DNA of 64,000 nucleotides from an uncultured Eubacteriales bacterium (GTDB lineage Bacteria; Bacillota; Clostridia; Christensenellales; Borkfalkiaceae): the NCBI GenBank assembly GCA_900543915.1, contig UQTB01000001.1:62001-126000 (forward strand). Reading direction: 5' to 3'. Position 1 is the stretch's first letter; every line of letters starts with the position of its first letter. A program made the translations under genes and the position numbers. Shown here piece after piece: positions 34,264-44,182 of the stretch. The notes below the pieces were generated by a model. The model did not search any database, had not been told where the DNA came from, and was given only the letters and a program-made list of their open reading frames with translations.

Positions 34264-35417
34264 AACGCAAATTTTTCAATGCGTTCCATCGCCTCTGAAA
34301 TCAGGCCTTCGATATCCAAACGGCTTTCTGCGCGCTCTACCTTTGCCAAATCCGGCCGGATTGCCGGAAATTTCGGCAAAAATACCGTACAGCAGTCTTC
34401 GTATGGCAAAATGGAAGTTTCGTACGTTCCGATTTTTTTGGAAATTTCGATAATCTCCAGCTTATCCATGGCAATGAGCGGCCTGAGCACGGGCATTGTC
34501 ACCACGGCGTTGCTCGACGTGATGCTCTCGATCGTCTGACTTGCGACCTGCCCCAGACTTTCCCCCGTGACAATCGCCTGCCCGCCGATCTGCTTTGCCA
34601 GCCGCTCGGCAATGCGCATCATAAAGCGGCGCATCAGCGTTATCATGTATTCTGACGGGCATTTCTCGTGTATGGCTTCCTGAATGTGCGTAAATGAAAC
34701 GACGTAAAGATCGATCCCTCCGTTATACGCAGCGATCTGTTTCGACAATTCGATCACTTTTTCTTTCGCCGCTTCTCCGGTATACGGGAAACTGTGGAAA
34801 TGAAGCGCAGAGATTTTCATTCCCCTCTTTGCCGTCAGATAACCGGCGACGGGACTGTCGATTCCACCCGAAATCAAAAGCAAACCCTTTCCGGCAGACC
34901 CGGTCGGCATTCCGCTCAACCCGCGTTCATAATCGGTAAATAAAAAGGTCTTTCCGTCTTCCCGGATATCGACGGAAAGAAGATAATCCGGATTTTTTAC
35001 TTCAACTTTCAGAGAGGCATGGTATTTTTCGAGGATCTTCCCGCCGAGATATCTGGATACTCCCATTGAATCGGGCGTAAAATGCTTGTCCGCACGATTT
35101 GTCTCCACTTTAAACGTACCGCTCTTTCCGCTCATCAGATTGAGGGCTTCCGCTTCGATTTCCGCCAAGTCGTTTCTCACCACGCTCGCGCAGCTGAAGG
35201 TATGCACGCCGGCGACTTTTTTCAGCCGATCGGCAATTTCTCCGTAATCGGACTGGTCAAATCCCTCTATCACGTAACGGCTGTGCATGACGATCATTTT
35301 ATGGGAAATTCCTTCCAGCGCATGCTCGATGTTCTTTTGCAGCATGCGCTCAAAGTAACTTCTGTTTTTCCCCTTGAGATGGATTTCGCAATAGCGTATA
35401 ATAATCGCTTTTTCCAT
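34260..35417 (-). CDS. thiI: tRNA 4-thiouridine synthase ThiI
   Basis: Protein of 385 residues: ferredoxin-like and THUMP RNA-binding domains (about 1-165) and a PP-loop pyrophosphatase domain with LLISGGIDSPVAGYL (about 184-198). It lacks the C-terminal rhodanese domain of the enterobacterial enzyme, as is usual in Firmicutes, where a dedicated cysteine desulfurase supplies sulfur. That partner is encoded immediately upstream. The enzyme makes s4U8 in tRNA and may also serve thiamine synthesis. Confidence 0.93.
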   Translation of the reverse strand: MEKAIIIRYCEIHLKGKNRSYFERMLQKNIEHALEGISHKMIVMHSRYVIEGFDQSDYGEIADRLKKVAGVHTFSCASVVRNDLAEIEAEALNLMSGKSGTFKVETNRADKHFTPDSMGVSRYLGGKILEKYHASLKVEVKNPDYLLSVDIREDGKTFLFTDYERGLSGMPTGSAGKGLLLISGGIDSPVAGYLTAKRGMKISALHFHSFPYTGEAAKEKVIELSKQIAAYNGGIDLYVVSFTHIQEAIHEKCPSEYMITLMRRFMMRIAERLAKQIGGQAIVTGESLGQVASQTIESITSSNAVVTMPVLRPLIAMDKLEIIEISKKIGTYETSILPYEDCCTVFLPKFPAIRPDLAKVERAESRLDIEGLISEAMERIEKFAF

Positions 35418-35421
35418 TTTA

Positions 35422-36537
35422 TTACCTGTTTTTTATTATTTTGGCCAGTCTGTTGACCAGTTCGTTTATCCTGTCCGCAGCGGCGGAGACTTCTTCTTCC
35501 GTATTTTCGGGAGAAAAACTAATACGGATTACCCCGTCGTTATTCGGATAGCCGCACGCTTCGATCACGCGGCTGAACCGATTTTTCGAAGAGCATGCCG
35601 AGCCGTTCCCCACAATAATCCCGCAATCTTCCAGAGAATGCAAAAGAACTTCTCCTTTGATCGGATGCACGGAAAAGGTCAGGATATACGGCGAAGCCTG
35701 TTCGGAAGAGATAAACTGCACCGTTTCTCTCAGCTTATCGCGCATGATGCCGTTCAATCTTTTTACGTGAAGGAAATTTTCATCGATTTTTTCCAATCGC
35801 GCGCGCGCCGCATATTCGAAAACCTTGATTCCGAACACGTTTTCCGTTCCGCTTCTGAACTCGTTTTCCTGTCCGCCTCCGTATATCAGCGGGGGCAGAT
35901 GAAGCCCTTTTTTTTTGAACAGCGCCCCCGTTCCTTTCAAGCCGCCGATTTTGTGCGCGCTGACAGCGTAAAGGTCAACCGCTTCGGGTAACCGGCAATT
36001 TATTTTTCCGTAAGCCTGAACGCCGTCGCTGTGAAAGATGCAGGAAGGTGCGATTTTCTTCACCTCCTGCGCGATCCTTCCGATATCGTTGATCGCGCCG
36101 GTTTCGTTGTTTACGTGCACGACGCTTACCAGCCCCGGCTTTTTATCTGCCACCAACCGAAGCAAAGAGTCCACGTCTGCGCTTCCGTCCTTTTTCAAAG
36201 GCGCGAAAGAAACGTCTATTCCTCTGTTTTTCAGTTCGGCAAAGCTCTTATACACGGCGGCATGTTCGCCCGCCGTCGTAATCGCCGCTCCGCGCTTTGC
36301 CGTGCCGAAAATCGCCTGGTTATCAGCTTCCGAGCCGCAGGAAGTAAACACGAGATCGTGTTTGGAAGAGAGCGAACGACAGATAAATTCCCGCGCGGCG
36401 TTCAGTTCTTTCCGCACGGAAAGCCCCTCCCGATACAGCGCGGAGGGGTTGTAATACAGTGATTCGTTAAATTGTGCTGCCGCTTTTACCGCGGAAAGAT
36501 CGGGGCGGGTCGTCGCGGCGTTATCCAGATATATCAT
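35422..36537 (-). CDS. Cysteine desulfurase, NifS/IscS family
   Basis: Protein of 371 residues from ATG 36537 (start of the conserved MIYLDNAATTRP), chosen because it overlaps the upstream gene by ATGA. PLP is held by the Lys of AVSAHKIGGLKGTG; HVNNETGA and SCGSEADNQ are conserved cofactor-site segments; the active Cys that carries the persulfide is in GSACSSK. The pairing with thiI, separated by 4 bases, is the NifZ-ThiI arrangement of Firmicutes, in which the desulfurase is dedicated to tRNA thiolation. Confidence 0.92.
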   Translation of the reverse strand: MIYLDNAATTRPDLSAVKAAAQFNESLYYNPSALYREGLSVRKELNAAREFICRSLSSKHDLVFTSCGSEADNQAIFGTAKRGAAITTAGEHAAVYKSFAELKNRGIDVSFAPLKKDGSADVDSLLRLVADKKPGLVSVVHVNNETGAINDIGRIAQEVKKIAPSCIFHSDGVQAYGKINCRLPEAVDLYAVSAHKIGGLKGTGALFKKKGLHLPPLIYGGGQENEFRSGTENVFGIKVFEYAARARLEKIDENFLHVKRLNGIMRDKLRETVQFISSEQASPYILTFSVHPIKGEVLLHSLEDCGIIVGNGSACSSKNRFSRVIEACGYPNNDGVIRISFSPENTEEEVSAAADRINELVNRLAKIIKNR

Positions 36538-37109
36538 TTGAAATCTTTTTCCACGATTCCCCTGTTCGCAAATTTCAGAATATTGACGAGCAGCTCTTCC
36601 GTACATTCGAGGACCATCAGCTTTTTCCCGTCTTTTAAGTTGACCGCAAGATAATAATAATCTTTATTTTCCGCAGGTTCTTCGTTTGAAGTGTAAATCT
36701 CCCGCTTGATATCGGGCGCATTTGCCAGTTTATTATAACTTTCGCTGCAGATTTTTCCGAGCTGAAAGATGTCGGATACGTCAAACTTGACGATCGGTTT
36801 TCTCTTTACATGGTAAAAAACCTTTGCGATCCGCAGTGAACCGGATACGAACGTATAATCGTATTCGACGTATGTGCGGAATTTCAATCTCCCTGCGACA
36901 ATCCCAAGCGCCAGCATCAAAGCAGGCGGAATCACGGCAAACAAGATGAACGCCAGGACATTCTCAAGGGAACTGAACAGCATGATAAAAAACAGCAGCG
37001 CCGCAATCACGTATGAAACGATGGAAGTGACGCGGTAAACGTTGTATCTTCTCTTCGCTTTTTTTTCATCGACCAGCGCCGTGGTCTCTTCGTAAAAAAT
37101 TTCCTGCAT
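36534..37109 (-). CDS. Small membrane protein of unknown function (DUF6106-like)
   Basis: Protein of 191 residues. A charged N terminus is followed by two membrane helices (about 29-45 and 50-70), then a soluble alpha/beta domain with KFDVSDIFQLGKICSESYNKLAN and DYYYLAVNLKDGKKLMVLECTEELLVNIL. The layout resembles short conserved Clostridia proteins annotated DUF6106, which I assign only tentatively. It is the first gene of an operon with the cysteine desulfurase and thiI, so it might support tRNA thiolation or simply share the promoter. Start: ATG with AGGTAA upstream. Confidence 0.7.
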   Translation of the reverse strand: MQEIFYEETTALVDEKKAKRRYNVYRVTSIVSYVIAALLFFIMLFSSLENVLAFILFAVIPPALMLALGIVAGRLKFRTYVEYDYTFVSGSLRIAKVFYHVKRKPIVKFDVSDIFQLGKICSESYNKLANAPDIKREIYTSNEEPAENKDYYYLAVNLKDGKKLMVLECTEELLVNILKFANRGIVEKDFK

Positions 37110-37136
37110 TTGATTACCTAGTTTCAGAATGATTTT

Positions 37137-37165
37137 ATCATAACATATTTTCGGATTTTTTTCAA
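37137..37165 (-). promoter_or_regulatory. Sigma-A promoter of the DUF6106-like/desulfurase/thiI operon
   Basis: Minus strand TTGAAA (37165-37160), 17-base spacer, TATGAT (37142-37137) preceded by an extended -10 TGn. Confidence 0.75.
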
Positions 37166-37197
37166 TCCATTTTTCATATTCTGAAAAATTTTGTCTA

Positions 37198-39567
37198 TTA
37201 TTTCAGCGTAACGACGGTAACGCCCATCTCCCCTTCGCCGTAACGGCCGCCGCGGAACTGATCGACGTAACGGTTTCCCTTCAGATATTGCCATACGCCG
37301 GCGCGCAGGCGCCCCGTTCCGAATCCGTGGATAATTTTAATCTCTTTTTGGCCGCTTACGACGGCCCGGTCGATAAGCGCCTCCACTTCTTTTACGCCTT
37401 CCGACACCGTCATGCCGATGATGTTGATTTCAAGGGAATAAACGGGCGAAACAGGCGGCCGCTTCAAGTGAACCGGCTTGCTCTTTTTGCTCTCTCCCTC
37501 TTTTTTCTCCGGTTCCAAAAATAACTGATCGATTTTTGTAACCAGCTCCATGCCGTTTACGCGGACGAAGATTTTATCGGGATTGGATATTTTTTCCACC
37601 ACGCCGGTTTTGTCGACGCCCTGGATGTAGACGGAGCTTCCCCGTTTCAATTCCGCCAGGTTCGCTTTCTTCCGCCCGGCAACCGGAATTGCCTCCTCAC
37701 TGAAATAGCGGTTGTTTTCTATTTTATTCCGCATGGTGCGCGCTGAAATAAGATCGCCTTCCGTGAGTTCCTGCCTGACCAACAGCGCTTCCAAGGCGGA
37801 AAGCAGCTCGTCTGCCTCCGCAACGCGTTCGGAAATGATTTTCCGCGTCTCTGTTTTTGCGTTGTTCTGTATCTTTTCGCGTTCCTGCTGCAACAGTTTC
37901 CGTTCCCTGCGGATCTGCTCCAATTCCTCCTCCTTTTCCGCAGAATACGCTTCCGCTTTTGCCTGCGTCTCTTCGGCGCTGTGCCTGGCGCGCTCCGCTT
38001 CGCGCAGGACGTTTTCAAAAGAGATCTTTCTGTCGGAAAGGTATTCCGTCGCGCGTTCGACAATCCCCGCCTCCAAACCCAGCCGCCGCGCGATTTCGAT
38101 CGCGTTCGAGGTTCCGGGCGTCCCGATATTGAGGCGATAAAGCGGCGCGTAAGTCTCCGCGTCGAAATCCATGGAAGCGTTCTCGATCCGCTTATCCGTC
38201 ATCGCAAATTCTTTCAGCTTTGAATAATGCGTTGTGATAATGCCCGCGCACCCCGAGGAAAGCAGTTTTTCGACGACGGCGAGCGCTATGGCGCTCCCCT
38301 CTTCCGGATCCGTACCCGCTCCGATTTCGTCGATCAGAACCAGCGAACCGGCGCCGGCGCGATCGGTAATACCGATGATGTTTCTGATATGAGACGAAAA
38401 GGTGGATAAACTCTGTTCAATGCTCTGCTCGTCCCCGATGTCGCAGAATATCTCGCTGAAAACGGCGATTTCCGCGCACTCTTCGCAGGGAAGATAGAAG
38501 CCGCTGGCAGCCATCGCACAAAACAGTCCCGTCAGTTTCATCGTGACGGTCTTGCCTCCTGTGTTCGGCCCGGTAATCAGGAGAAAGCGATAGGTTTCCC
38601 CAAGATTCACGCCGATCGGGATAACGCGGTCTTTCTCTATCAGCGGATGCCTCCCTTTTTTGAAACGGATCCGCCCCGCGTCGTTCAGGAAGGGCACAGA
38701 CGCGCGGGTACGGTAAGCATAGATCGCCTTCGCATAACACAGATCCAGCTCCGCGATATTATCACAGGTATACAAGAGCCGTTCCGCAATGCAGGCAACG
38801 CGTGCGGACAAATCCGAAAGAATTTTTTGAATTTCGTTCTGCTCATCCAGCAGAGCGGTTTTTAATTCGTTGTTGTATTCCACAACCTGTTCCGGCTCGA
38901 TAAAGAGCGTCGCGCCGGTGGAGGACTGATCGTGAATCAATCCGCGCACCATTCCCCGGTATTCCGCCTTGACCGGAATCACATAGCGGTCCCCGCGCAT
39001 CGTGACGACGGTATCCTGTAAAAATTTGCTGTTTTCTCCCGTCAGGTATGAGCTCAACTTGTTGCGGATACGCTGATTCAGCAGCTTTATCGTCCGCCTG
39101 AGCTCCGCAAGTTTCGGGGAGGCGGAATCGCTCATCTGATGATCCGACAGGATCTTTGCTCCGATTTCCCGCTCAAATTGCTCGTCAAAATAAAACGAAG
39201 CCGCGATTTCCCGCAAAATCACGATCTCATCCGCATCGACCCGGGCAATGTTTTCGCTTAGGGTTCTTGCCGCCCTCAGTGCGGAGGCAATTTTCAACAG
39301 CTCGCCCATGGAAAGTATGCCGCCGATCTCCACGCGGGACAGCTCGCCCCTGATATCCTCAAAAAACGGGATCTGACAGGCGTTATACCGAAAGAGCAGG
39401 CGATAAGCCTCCGTCGTCTTGGCGAGAACATAGTTCGCCGTTTTTAAGGACGATTCGGGCGACAGCTCCTGAATCTGCCGCTTCGTATCCTCCAAAACCG
39501 CATATTCCGAAAGCTGCGATAAAATTTTATCATATTCCAAAGCGCATAAAACGCGTCTTTCCGTCAT
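37198..39567 (-). CDS. mutS2: Endonuclease MutS2
   Basis: Protein of 789 residues. It has the MutS core and clamp region, ATPase Walker A GPNTGGKTVTMKLTG (about 333-341), Walker B VLIDEIGAGTDPEEG, a long charged coiled coil (about 510-625), a KOW-like segment and a C-terminal Smr nuclease domain with EINIIGMTVSEGVKEVE and IIHGFGTGRLRAGVWQYL. MutS2 splits collided ribosomes and can act on recombination intermediates; it does not do mismatch repair. Its ATG directly follows the stop of the U32 gene (TAAATG). The Smr motif reads IHGFGTG, normal for the family. Confidence 0.95.
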   Translation of the reverse strand: MTERRVLCALEYDKILSQLSEYAVLEDTKRQIQELSPESSLKTANYVLAKTTEAYRLLFRYNACQIPFFEDIRGELSRVEIGGILSMGELLKIASALRAARTLSENIARVDADEIVILREIAASFYFDEQFEREIGAKILSDHQMSDSASPKLAELRRTIKLLNQRIRNKLSSYLTGENSKFLQDTVVTMRGDRYVIPVKAEYRGMVRGLIHDQSSTGATLFIEPEQVVEYNNELKTALLDEQNEIQKILSDLSARVACIAERLLYTCDNIAELDLCYAKAIYAYRTRASVPFLNDAGRIRFKKGRHPLIEKDRVIPIGVNLGETYRFLLITGPNTGGKTVTMKLTGLFCAMAASGFYLPCEECAEIAVFSEIFCDIGDEQSIEQSLSTFSSHIRNIIGITDRAGAGSLVLIDEIGAGTDPEEGSAIALAVVEKLLSSGCAGIITTHYSKLKEFAMTDKRIENASMDFDAETYAPLYRLNIGTPGTSNAIEIARRLGLEAGIVERATEYLSDRKISFENVLREAERARHSAEETQAKAEAYSAEKEEELEQIRRERKLLQQEREKIQNNAKTETRKIISERVAEADELLSALEALLVRQELTEGDLISARTMRNKIENNRYFSEEAIPVAGRKKANLAELKRGSSVYIQGVDKTGVVEKISNPDKIFVRVNGMELVTKIDQLFLEPEKKEGESKKSKPVHLKRPPVSPVYSLEINIIGMTVSEGVKEVEALIDRAVVSGQKEIKIIHGFGTGRLRAGVWQYLKGNRYVDQFRGGRYGEGEMGVTVVTLK

Positions 39568-41754
39568 TTACTTCATTCCCCTTACTGTGTTGCCGGAGGT
39601 ATGACCCGGCAGCAGTTTTTTTAATTTTTCGGTCTGGTCACCGACGGCAAACAGTTCTTTTATGAGGTTTTCGCCATACAGGCGGAAATCGTAGAGCCTG
39701 CTTTTGATATTTTCGCTATCCGCTACGAGATCCTGTGGATTATAAATTTCAAAACGACAGGTCGTCAGCCGATAGCGACGTACGGCGTACTTTCTGTTTT
39801 CTCCGTCCTTTAATTCCAGCCTGTGACCCAGCCTGCAGTTGTTGCAGCGCTTTCCGAACGGACAATAAATCAAAAGCATTACGGGGATTTTCCCCAGCGT
39901 AAAAGCGTAATTTTTCTCATAACGCGCTGCGCTTTTCAAATCAATTTCCCGCGAAACGGCAGCTTTTTCAAACGCGTTGAGCGATATTCCGTTGGTAAAA
40001 TTACATCCGGTGCCTAGAAAACACTTTTTTCCGCAGGCGCGCGCCAATTCGGCTCCGCTTAAATTTTCCGCATAAAAGCCGTCAAAATCCTTTACCGCTC
40101 TCTTTAATAATTCCGCATCCGCGCGACTAAAAAACGCAGGCAAATACAGATATTTTTCACAGCCGCGCGCCCGCGAGAGAAAGCGCTCGATCGCTTCTTG
40201 ATCCGCATAATCGTCCGGAGCAAAAATCGCATCCGTCACAGCCGCAGGCATTTCTGCCGGATGGTTCACTATAACGGCCAGCCGATGATTTTCAATCTGA
40301 TTATGCGTGTCATAATTTATTATAAAATCATTATATTTTTTATTATGATTTTTACCTTTAAATACTTTTTCGTATAATTCCCTGCGACAAGCATTCAGCG
40401 TGGATTTCGGAAGAAATATGTGCTCCGTCTCCACCTTAATCTCAGGGCGAAACGGATACCGGTCTGTCTTTTGAAAACACGATACGACGTCTTCCTCCCG
40501 GATCTCCGCATTGATTGCGGGCTCCAACGGATGGGCCGTCTCAACGCGGTAGGTTATCCCCTTGCTTTCGGCGATAAAGGCTCCGCGTTCTCCCGCAAGC
40601 AGGCGGATATGAACCGCGAGCGGCAGACATTTTTTCTCTTTCTTTTCTCCCTGTGGCGAAGTGACGGCTATTTCATCTCCGGCCGCCGCACTGCCGCTGT
40701 AACGGGCAATACAGATTCCGTTTTTGGCTTGCCGCACCACGCCGTTTCCGCACTCCGCTCCGCCGCGTAAAATTTTAAAGCAATCCCCTTGCCCGCATTG
40801 CTCCGAGCGAAAGCGCAATTCATGTTTGTCGCATGCAAATACCGTTCCCACGGTTTCGCCGATATGTCCCGGCGTTTTAGCGGAAATCAGATTGGTATCC
40901 TGCCCGAAGGCCAAGCCTTTCGTATAGTTGCCGCGGTTAAATGCCCGTCTCAGCTTACGATAACTCTCCTCGGGATTTTTTCCGTCCAGAATATTTCTGT
41001 AATATTCCGTAGCGGCGGAGACATATTCCGCGCTGCGGAGACGCCCTTCAATTTTGAAAGAGGTCACCCCTGCTTCAATCAGCTTGCCGATTTCTCTTCC
41101 GACGGAGAGATCTGCCAGCGACAGCGAGTAGCCCTCCGTCAGGCGCTTTCCGTTCTCGTAATAAGCGTATTGTTTTCTGCACGGCTGTTTGCACAGCCCG
41201 CGGTTGCCGCTATTCCCGCCGATCAGACTGCTCATATAGCACTGCCCGGAAAAAGAAGTACAGAGCGCACCCTGTATAAACGCCTCCGTCTCTATGATCT
41301 GACTGATCTCGGAAATATCCTGAAGCGCCGTCTCACGCGCCAAAATCACGCGGGAAAAGCCGTACTGTTTTGCAAGTTCCGCGCCGTAACGATTATTGAT
41401 CCCCGCCTGCGTGCTGAGATGCAGCGTCAGTTCCGGATAAAGCGCTTTGATTTTTTTTCCGAGCACGGCGTCCTGCAGGATAAACGCATGTACGCCTGCA
41501 GCAGCGCTTTCTCCGACGGCGCGCAGCAACGGGCGTACTTCATCGTCCTTAACCAACGTATTGACGGCGACGTAAACCTTGACGTCGAACAGTTCGGCGT
41601 AACGCACGCAGTCCGCAAGCTCTTCGATTGTGAAATTCCCCGCATTTTTCCGGGCGGAAAAGTCCTTCAGTCCGAGGTAGACTGCGTTTGCACCGCTGTC
41701 GACGGCGGCACAGAAACTTTCCCGATTTCCGGCCGGAGATAGCAATTCCAACAT
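39568..41754 (-). CDS. U32 peptidase-family protein (RlhA/TrhP-like RNA hydroxylation)
   Basis: Protein of 728 residues beginning MLELLSPAGNRESF, the standard opening of the U32 family. The barrel contains HLSTQAGINNRYGAE and the cysteine set GQCYMSSLIGGNSGNRGLCKQPCR, then DUF3656-type segments. Despite the name, studied relatives RlhA and TrhP hydroxylate C2501 of 23S rRNA or U34 of tRNA with prephenate-derived factors, so an RNA modification role is more likely than proteolysis. It is downstream of pheT by 21 bases and abuts mutS2, a conserved Firmicutes order. Confidence 0.9.
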   Translation of the reverse strand: MLELLSPAGNRESFCAAVDSGANAVYLGLKDFSARKNAGNFTIEELADCVRYAELFDVKVYVAVNTLVKDDEVRPLLRAVGESAAAGVHAFILQDAVLGKKIKALYPELTLHLSTQAGINNRYGAELAKQYGFSRVILARETALQDISEISQIIETEAFIQGALCTSFSGQCYMSSLIGGNSGNRGLCKQPCRKQYAYYENGKRLTEGYSLSLADLSVGREIGKLIEAGVTSFKIEGRLRSAEYVSAATEYYRNILDGKNPEESYRKLRRAFNRGNYTKGLAFGQDTNLISAKTPGHIGETVGTVFACDKHELRFRSEQCGQGDCFKILRGGAECGNGVVRQAKNGICIARYSGSAAAGDEIAVTSPQGEKKEKKCLPLAVHIRLLAGERGAFIAESKGITYRVETAHPLEPAINAEIREEDVVSCFQKTDRYPFRPEIKVETEHIFLPKSTLNACRRELYEKVFKGKNHNKKYNDFIINYDTHNQIENHRLAVIVNHPAEMPAAVTDAIFAPDDYADQEAIERFLSRARGCEKYLYLPAFFSRADAELLKRAVKDFDGFYAENLSGAELARACGKKCFLGTGCNFTNGISLNAFEKAAVSREIDLKSAARYEKNYAFTLGKIPVMLLIYCPFGKRCNNCRLGHRLELKDGENRKYAVRRYRLTTCRFEIYNPQDLVADSENIKSRLYDFRLYGENLIKELFAVGDQTEKLKKLLPGHTSGNTVRGMK

Positions 41755-41775
41755 TCCAGCGACAATCGTTAAACG

Positions 41776-44169
41776 CTATCTCAGCGCCGCGCCGCACTCC
41801 TTCTGCAGCGCATTCAGTATATTCTTCATAATTCCGTCCACTTCCTCCACGTTGAGCGTGCGATCCTGCGCCTGGAAGATCAAATTGAACGCAAGGCTCT
41901 TCTTCCCTTCGCCGATCTGCGCCCCCCTGTAAAGATCAAAGAAGGATACGCTTTCGAGGCAATCCGTTCCGTTTGCCCGAATGCACTTTACAAGGCTTCC
42001 GCAGTCGACCGCATCGTCGACGACCAAGGCCAAATCTCTGTCGACGGCGGGATACTTCGGCGCCGCTTTACAGAGGAACTTTTCGCAGCCGGAACGCATC
42101 ATTTTTTCGCAGTAAAGCTCGCCGACGTAGACTCGCCCGTCAATTCCCGCCTTTTCGGCGACCAGCGGATGAAGTTCTCCGAAATAGCCGACTGTCTCTC
42201 CTGCGACGGAAAGCGAAGCGGAGCGGGTCGGATGCAGGCATGCGGCAGAGCCCCGGACAAATTCGACGCACTTTCCCGTGCAAAACACGGATATAAGCGA
42301 TTCGATTACGCCCTTCAGCGTGAAAAAGTCCTCCTTTTCCCCGTAAACGCACAGGCTCAGCCGCTTTTCTTCGATTGGCAGCGCGCCATTCTCCTGCGGA
42401 TGATAAACGCGGGCGAGCTCAAAAATACGCCCGTCCAGATTTCTGCGGTTCAGATTTTTCGCCGCAACGCGCACGACGGAAGGCAAAAGCGTCGTACGCA
42501 TCACGCTTAAATCTTCGCCGAGCGGATTCTTAATCCTTACAAACTGATGTTCGTCTGAAGCCTTGTCGATGAAAAAATCGTCATATTCCCGCTCGGAGAC
42601 AAACGAATACGTGATGATCTCGTGAAATCCCATTGCGCAGAGGGTCTCTTTCAGCGAATCTTCGCGCGCCTGTTCGGGCGTTTTTCCGCCCTTCGTAATT
42701 TTCCCGGCACTCATCAGATGGGATTCGATATGATCGTAACCGTATTCCCGAATCACCTCTTCCGCCAAATCGGGATAGTCCTCTATGTCTTCGCGATAGG
42801 GCGGAACCGTCACGCTGATCTCGTCGCCCCGCAGTTCCGTGACGAACCGGAGCCTTTCAAGAATCTCTCTAATCGTTTCCGCCGGAACCGAGATTCCCAG
42901 CACGCCGTTGATTTTGGAAATGGTCGTGTGTATTACTTTTTCGGTCAAAGCCGCGCCGAGATCATAGCGATCGCATGCGATCGTACCGCAATGCAGCGCT
43001 TCGATCAGGTGCAGTGCGCGATTCATCGCGATTTCGCCCGTATAAGCGTCAATTCCCTTCTCAAAACGTGCGGAGGAATCGGAGGTCTGCCCCAATTTAC
43101 GGGAAGTCTTTCTGACGTTGTCACGCGCAAATTTCGCCGCTTCCAAAACGATTTCTTCCGTACTCTTCTTGATCTCGCTGTTTAATCCGCCCATAATGCC
43201 GGCGAGCGCCACGGGCTTTGCCGCGTCGCAGATGACGAGATGATCGGAAGTCAGATCAAACGATTTTTCATCCAGGGTCACGATCTTTTCCCCTTCGCGC
43301 GCCCGCCTTACGACGATTTTTCTTCCCTCCAAATCGTTCAGATCGAAGGCGTGCATCGGCTGCCCCAATTCAAGCAGGACAAAATTCGTGATGTCGACGA
43401 TATTGTTGATTGAACGCAGTCCGGCGCTTGCAAGACGGCGTTTCATCCAAAGCGGAGAGGGCTCTATTTTTATGTCGCGCACATAATGGGAAATATAACG
43501 CGGACAAAGATCGGGCGCGCTGTTTTCCACGGTAATAACGGACGTCGTCTTTACGGCAGAATCGGCATGATAGGAAAGATCAGGCTCTTTTAACGGGCTG
43601 TTCAGTACCGCGGCTACTTCACGCGCTATCCCGAAAATACTCTGGCAATCCGGGCGGTTTGCCGTGACGTTGATATCGAAAATCACGTCGCCGATCCCCA
43701 GCATCTCTTTCACTTCCGCACCGAGCGGATAATTCTCCTTCAGAATCAAAATGCCGTCGACGCTTGCCCCCGGATAAAAGTCGTCCGTTATGCCGAGCTC
43801 TTCCCCGCTGCAGAACATACCGTTGGAGGGAATGCCGCGCAATTCTCCGTCAAAAATGCGTTCTCCGTTATCCAGCGTAGCGCCGTTCAGTGCGACGGGG
43901 ACCAAATCTCCCTCTGCAATGTTTTTAGCGCTTGTCACGATCTGCAGGAGGCCGTATTGTCCTGCGTCGATCTTCGTCACGCTGAGCTTGTCCGCATTCG
44001 GGTGCTTCTCGATATTCAGAATTTTCGCGACGACGATTTTATCGATATTTTTTCCCTTATACACGACTTCTTCCACTTCAAAGCCGCAGGAAAACAATTT
44101 TTCTTCCAGTTCTTTCTCCGTTACGCCGATATCGACATAGTCTTTCAACCAAGACAAAGGCACTTTCAT
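41776..44169 (-). CDS. pheT: Phenylalanyl-tRNA synthetase beta subunit PheT
   Basis: Protein of 797 residues from ATG 44169 (MKVPLSWLKDYVDI), which has AGGAGG upstream; the longer open frame would run into pheS. Domains in order: tRNA-binding EMAP-like domain (about 40-150), B1/B3/B4 editing region with GQPMHAFD and ALAGIMGG, B5 helix-turn-helix, catalytic-like core, and C-terminal ferredoxin-fold anticodon-binding domain (KYPAVDRDLALVVD onward). Together with PheS it forms the (alpha beta)2 enzyme that charges tRNA-Phe; a tRNA-Phe gene lies at 50119. Confidence 0.96.
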   Translation of the reverse strand: MKVPLSWLKDYVDIGVTEKELEEKLFSCGFEVEEVVYKGKNIDKIVVAKILNIEKHPNADKLSVTKIDAGQYGLLQIVTSAKNIAEGDLVPVALNGATLDNGERIFDGELRGIPSNGMFCSGEELGITDDFYPGASVDGILILKENYPLGAEVKEMLGIGDVIFDINVTANRPDCQSIFGIAREVAAVLNSPLKEPDLSYHADSAVKTTSVITVENSAPDLCPRYISHYVRDIKIEPSPLWMKRRLASAGLRSINNIVDITNFVLLELGQPMHAFDLNDLEGRKIVVRRAREGEKIVTLDEKSFDLTSDHLVICDAAKPVALAGIMGGLNSEIKKSTEEIVLEAAKFARDNVRKTSRKLGQTSDSSARFEKGIDAYTGEIAMNRALHLIEALHCGTIACDRYDLGAALTEKVIHTTISKINGVLGISVPAETIREILERLRFVTELRGDEISVTVPPYREDIEDYPDLAEEVIREYGYDHIESHLMSAGKITKGGKTPEQAREDSLKETLCAMGFHEIITYSFVSEREYDDFFIDKASDEHQFVRIKNPLGEDLSVMRTTLLPSVVRVAAKNLNRRNLDGRIFELARVYHPQENGALPIEEKRLSLCVYGEKEDFFTLKGVIESLISVFCTGKCVEFVRGSAACLHPTRSASLSVAGETVGYFGELHPLVAEKAGIDGRVYVGELYCEKMMRSGCEKFLCKAAPKYPAVDRDLALVVDDAVDCGSLVKCIRANGTDCLESVSFFDLYRGAQIGEGKKSLAFNLIFQAQDRTLNVEEVDGIMKNILNALQKECGAALR

Positions 44170-44182
44170 TTCCGTCTTCCTC